Source: Citrobacter sp. RHB25-C09 (GTDB lineage: Bacteria; Pseudomonadota; Gammaproteobacteria; Enterobacterales; Enterobacteriaceae). From it: DNA of 64,000 bases. The notes beneath the pieces are model-generated. The model saw nothing but the letters and a program-made list of their open reading frames with translations. It was not told the DNA's origin and did no database searches. This document shows, in pieces, positions 63,527 to 64,000 of the stretch. Numbering within the stretch: the stretch's first letter is position 1; each line of letters starts with the position of its first letter. The position numbers and the translations under genes are program-made. Where the stretch lies: contig NZ_CP057483.1 of the NCBI RefSeq assembly GCF_013836145.1, positions 434,001 to 498,000 on the forward strand, written 5' to 3'.

Positions 63527-64000
63527 TTACTGCGCCTGCACGCGCAGCTCAGCTGCGCTACGACTACGATGACCCAACAGTGCTTTGACATCACTGGACT
63601 TTGGCTTAACCAGCGCGAACTTAGCGGCAAACGCTGACCAGTTCGCCAGAATCTCTTCCCCGCGCTGGGAGCCGGTGTACTGCACGTGTTCGGTAATAAG
63701 CCCACGCAGATGCTCTTCGTGGATCGCCAGTTCATCCACGCCCAGCACTTCAACCAGTTCCGGATTCACGCGCTTACGGAACTCGCCATCTTCGTCCAGC
63801 ACGTAGGCAAAGCCGCCGGTCATACCTGCGCCGAAGTTCACCCCGGTTTTGCCGAGGATGCAGACGATGCCACCGGTCATATATTCACAACCGTTATCAC
63901 CAATCCCTTCCACAACGGTGATGGCGCCGGAGTTACGCACCGCGAAACGCTCACCCGCGCGGCCTGCGGCGTAAAGACGACCGCCGGTTGCGCCGTACAG
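63527..64000 (-). CDS. gltB: Glutamate synthase (NADPH) large subunit, C-terminal part
   Basis: The last 157 codons of gltB; the rest lies beyond the right edge. The visible part begins LYGATGGRLYAAGRAGERFAV and belongs to the C-terminal beta-helix domain with its glycine repeats (GDNGCEYMTGGIVCILGKTGVNFGAGMTGGFAYVLDEDGEF). It then ends in the helical tail. No catalytic domain is visible in the window. It is upstream of gltD in the usual order. Confidence 0.96.
   Translation of the reverse strand: MYGATGGRLYAAGRAGERFAVRNSGAITVVEGIGDNGCEYMTGGIVCILGKTGVNFGAGMTGGFAYVLDEDGEFRKRVNPELVEVLGVDELAIHEEHLRGLITEHVQYTGSQRGEEILANWSAFAAKFALVKPKSSDVKALLGHRSRSAAELRVQAQ

Overview
The window reads as a chromosomal segment of an enterobacterium close to Escherichia and Salmonella. 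Gene content (acrEF at yhdU-fis-dusB, msrPQ next to acuI, codBA next to gltBD) and near-identical housekeeping proteins (Fis, L13, S9, NanA, AaeX) point to Citrobacter or a near relative. I assign this from memory of the protein families, not from a database search. Almost all of the DNA is ordinary core chromosome.

Layout. 1-3484, minus strand: a polar amino-acid ABC transporter (yhdW, yhdX, yhdY and the first 28 codons of yhdZ). 3847-9684: lipoprotein yhdV, the RND efflux pair acrEF and its divergent TetR regulator acrS. 9708-12468: yhdU, the dusB-fis operon with a recognisable fis-type promoter, and an alpha-carbonic anhydrase gene broken by an in-frame amber codon. 12611-19103, minus strand: prmA, panF-yhdT, accBC and the periplasmic methionine-sulfoxide reductase pair msrPQ. 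19205-32802: acuI, then on the plus strand csrD, mreBCD, yhdE, rng, yhdP and tldD. 32891-38658: aaeR and the divergent aaeXAB efflux operon, followed by an accessory succinate-semialdehyde-dehydrogenase-like gene. 38688-48314: yhcO, yhcN, argR, mdh, degQ-degS, zapG, zapE, rplM-rpsI and sspAB.

48367-54519 is the accessory part. It is a chaperone/usher fimbrial cluster in the place where E. coli carries dcuD, and it is interleaved with nanR. Its first gene is a 35-codon relic that keeps only the signal peptide and the last strand of a pilin. A full-length pilin of the same family sits on the other side of nanR. 54679-59305 is the sialic-acid operon nanATEKQ behind a three-repeat NanR operator. 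59391-61911 is codBA behind a PurR box, and 62099-64000 is gltD plus the end of gltB.

The genes fall into familiar modules: cell shape (mreBCD), fatty-acid initiation (accBC), protein quality control (degQ/degS, sspB), nitrogen and carbon scavenging (nan, cod, glt, yhd transporter) and stress efflux (acrEF, aaeAB). I found no CRISPR array, insertion sequence, prophage, tRNA or rRNA gene. I also found no clearly undescribed system. The observations most worth a second look are the collapsed pilin with its relocated intact relative, the amber-interrupted carbonic anhydrase, aspartate-rich loops in the usher, and the added dehydrogenase gene.
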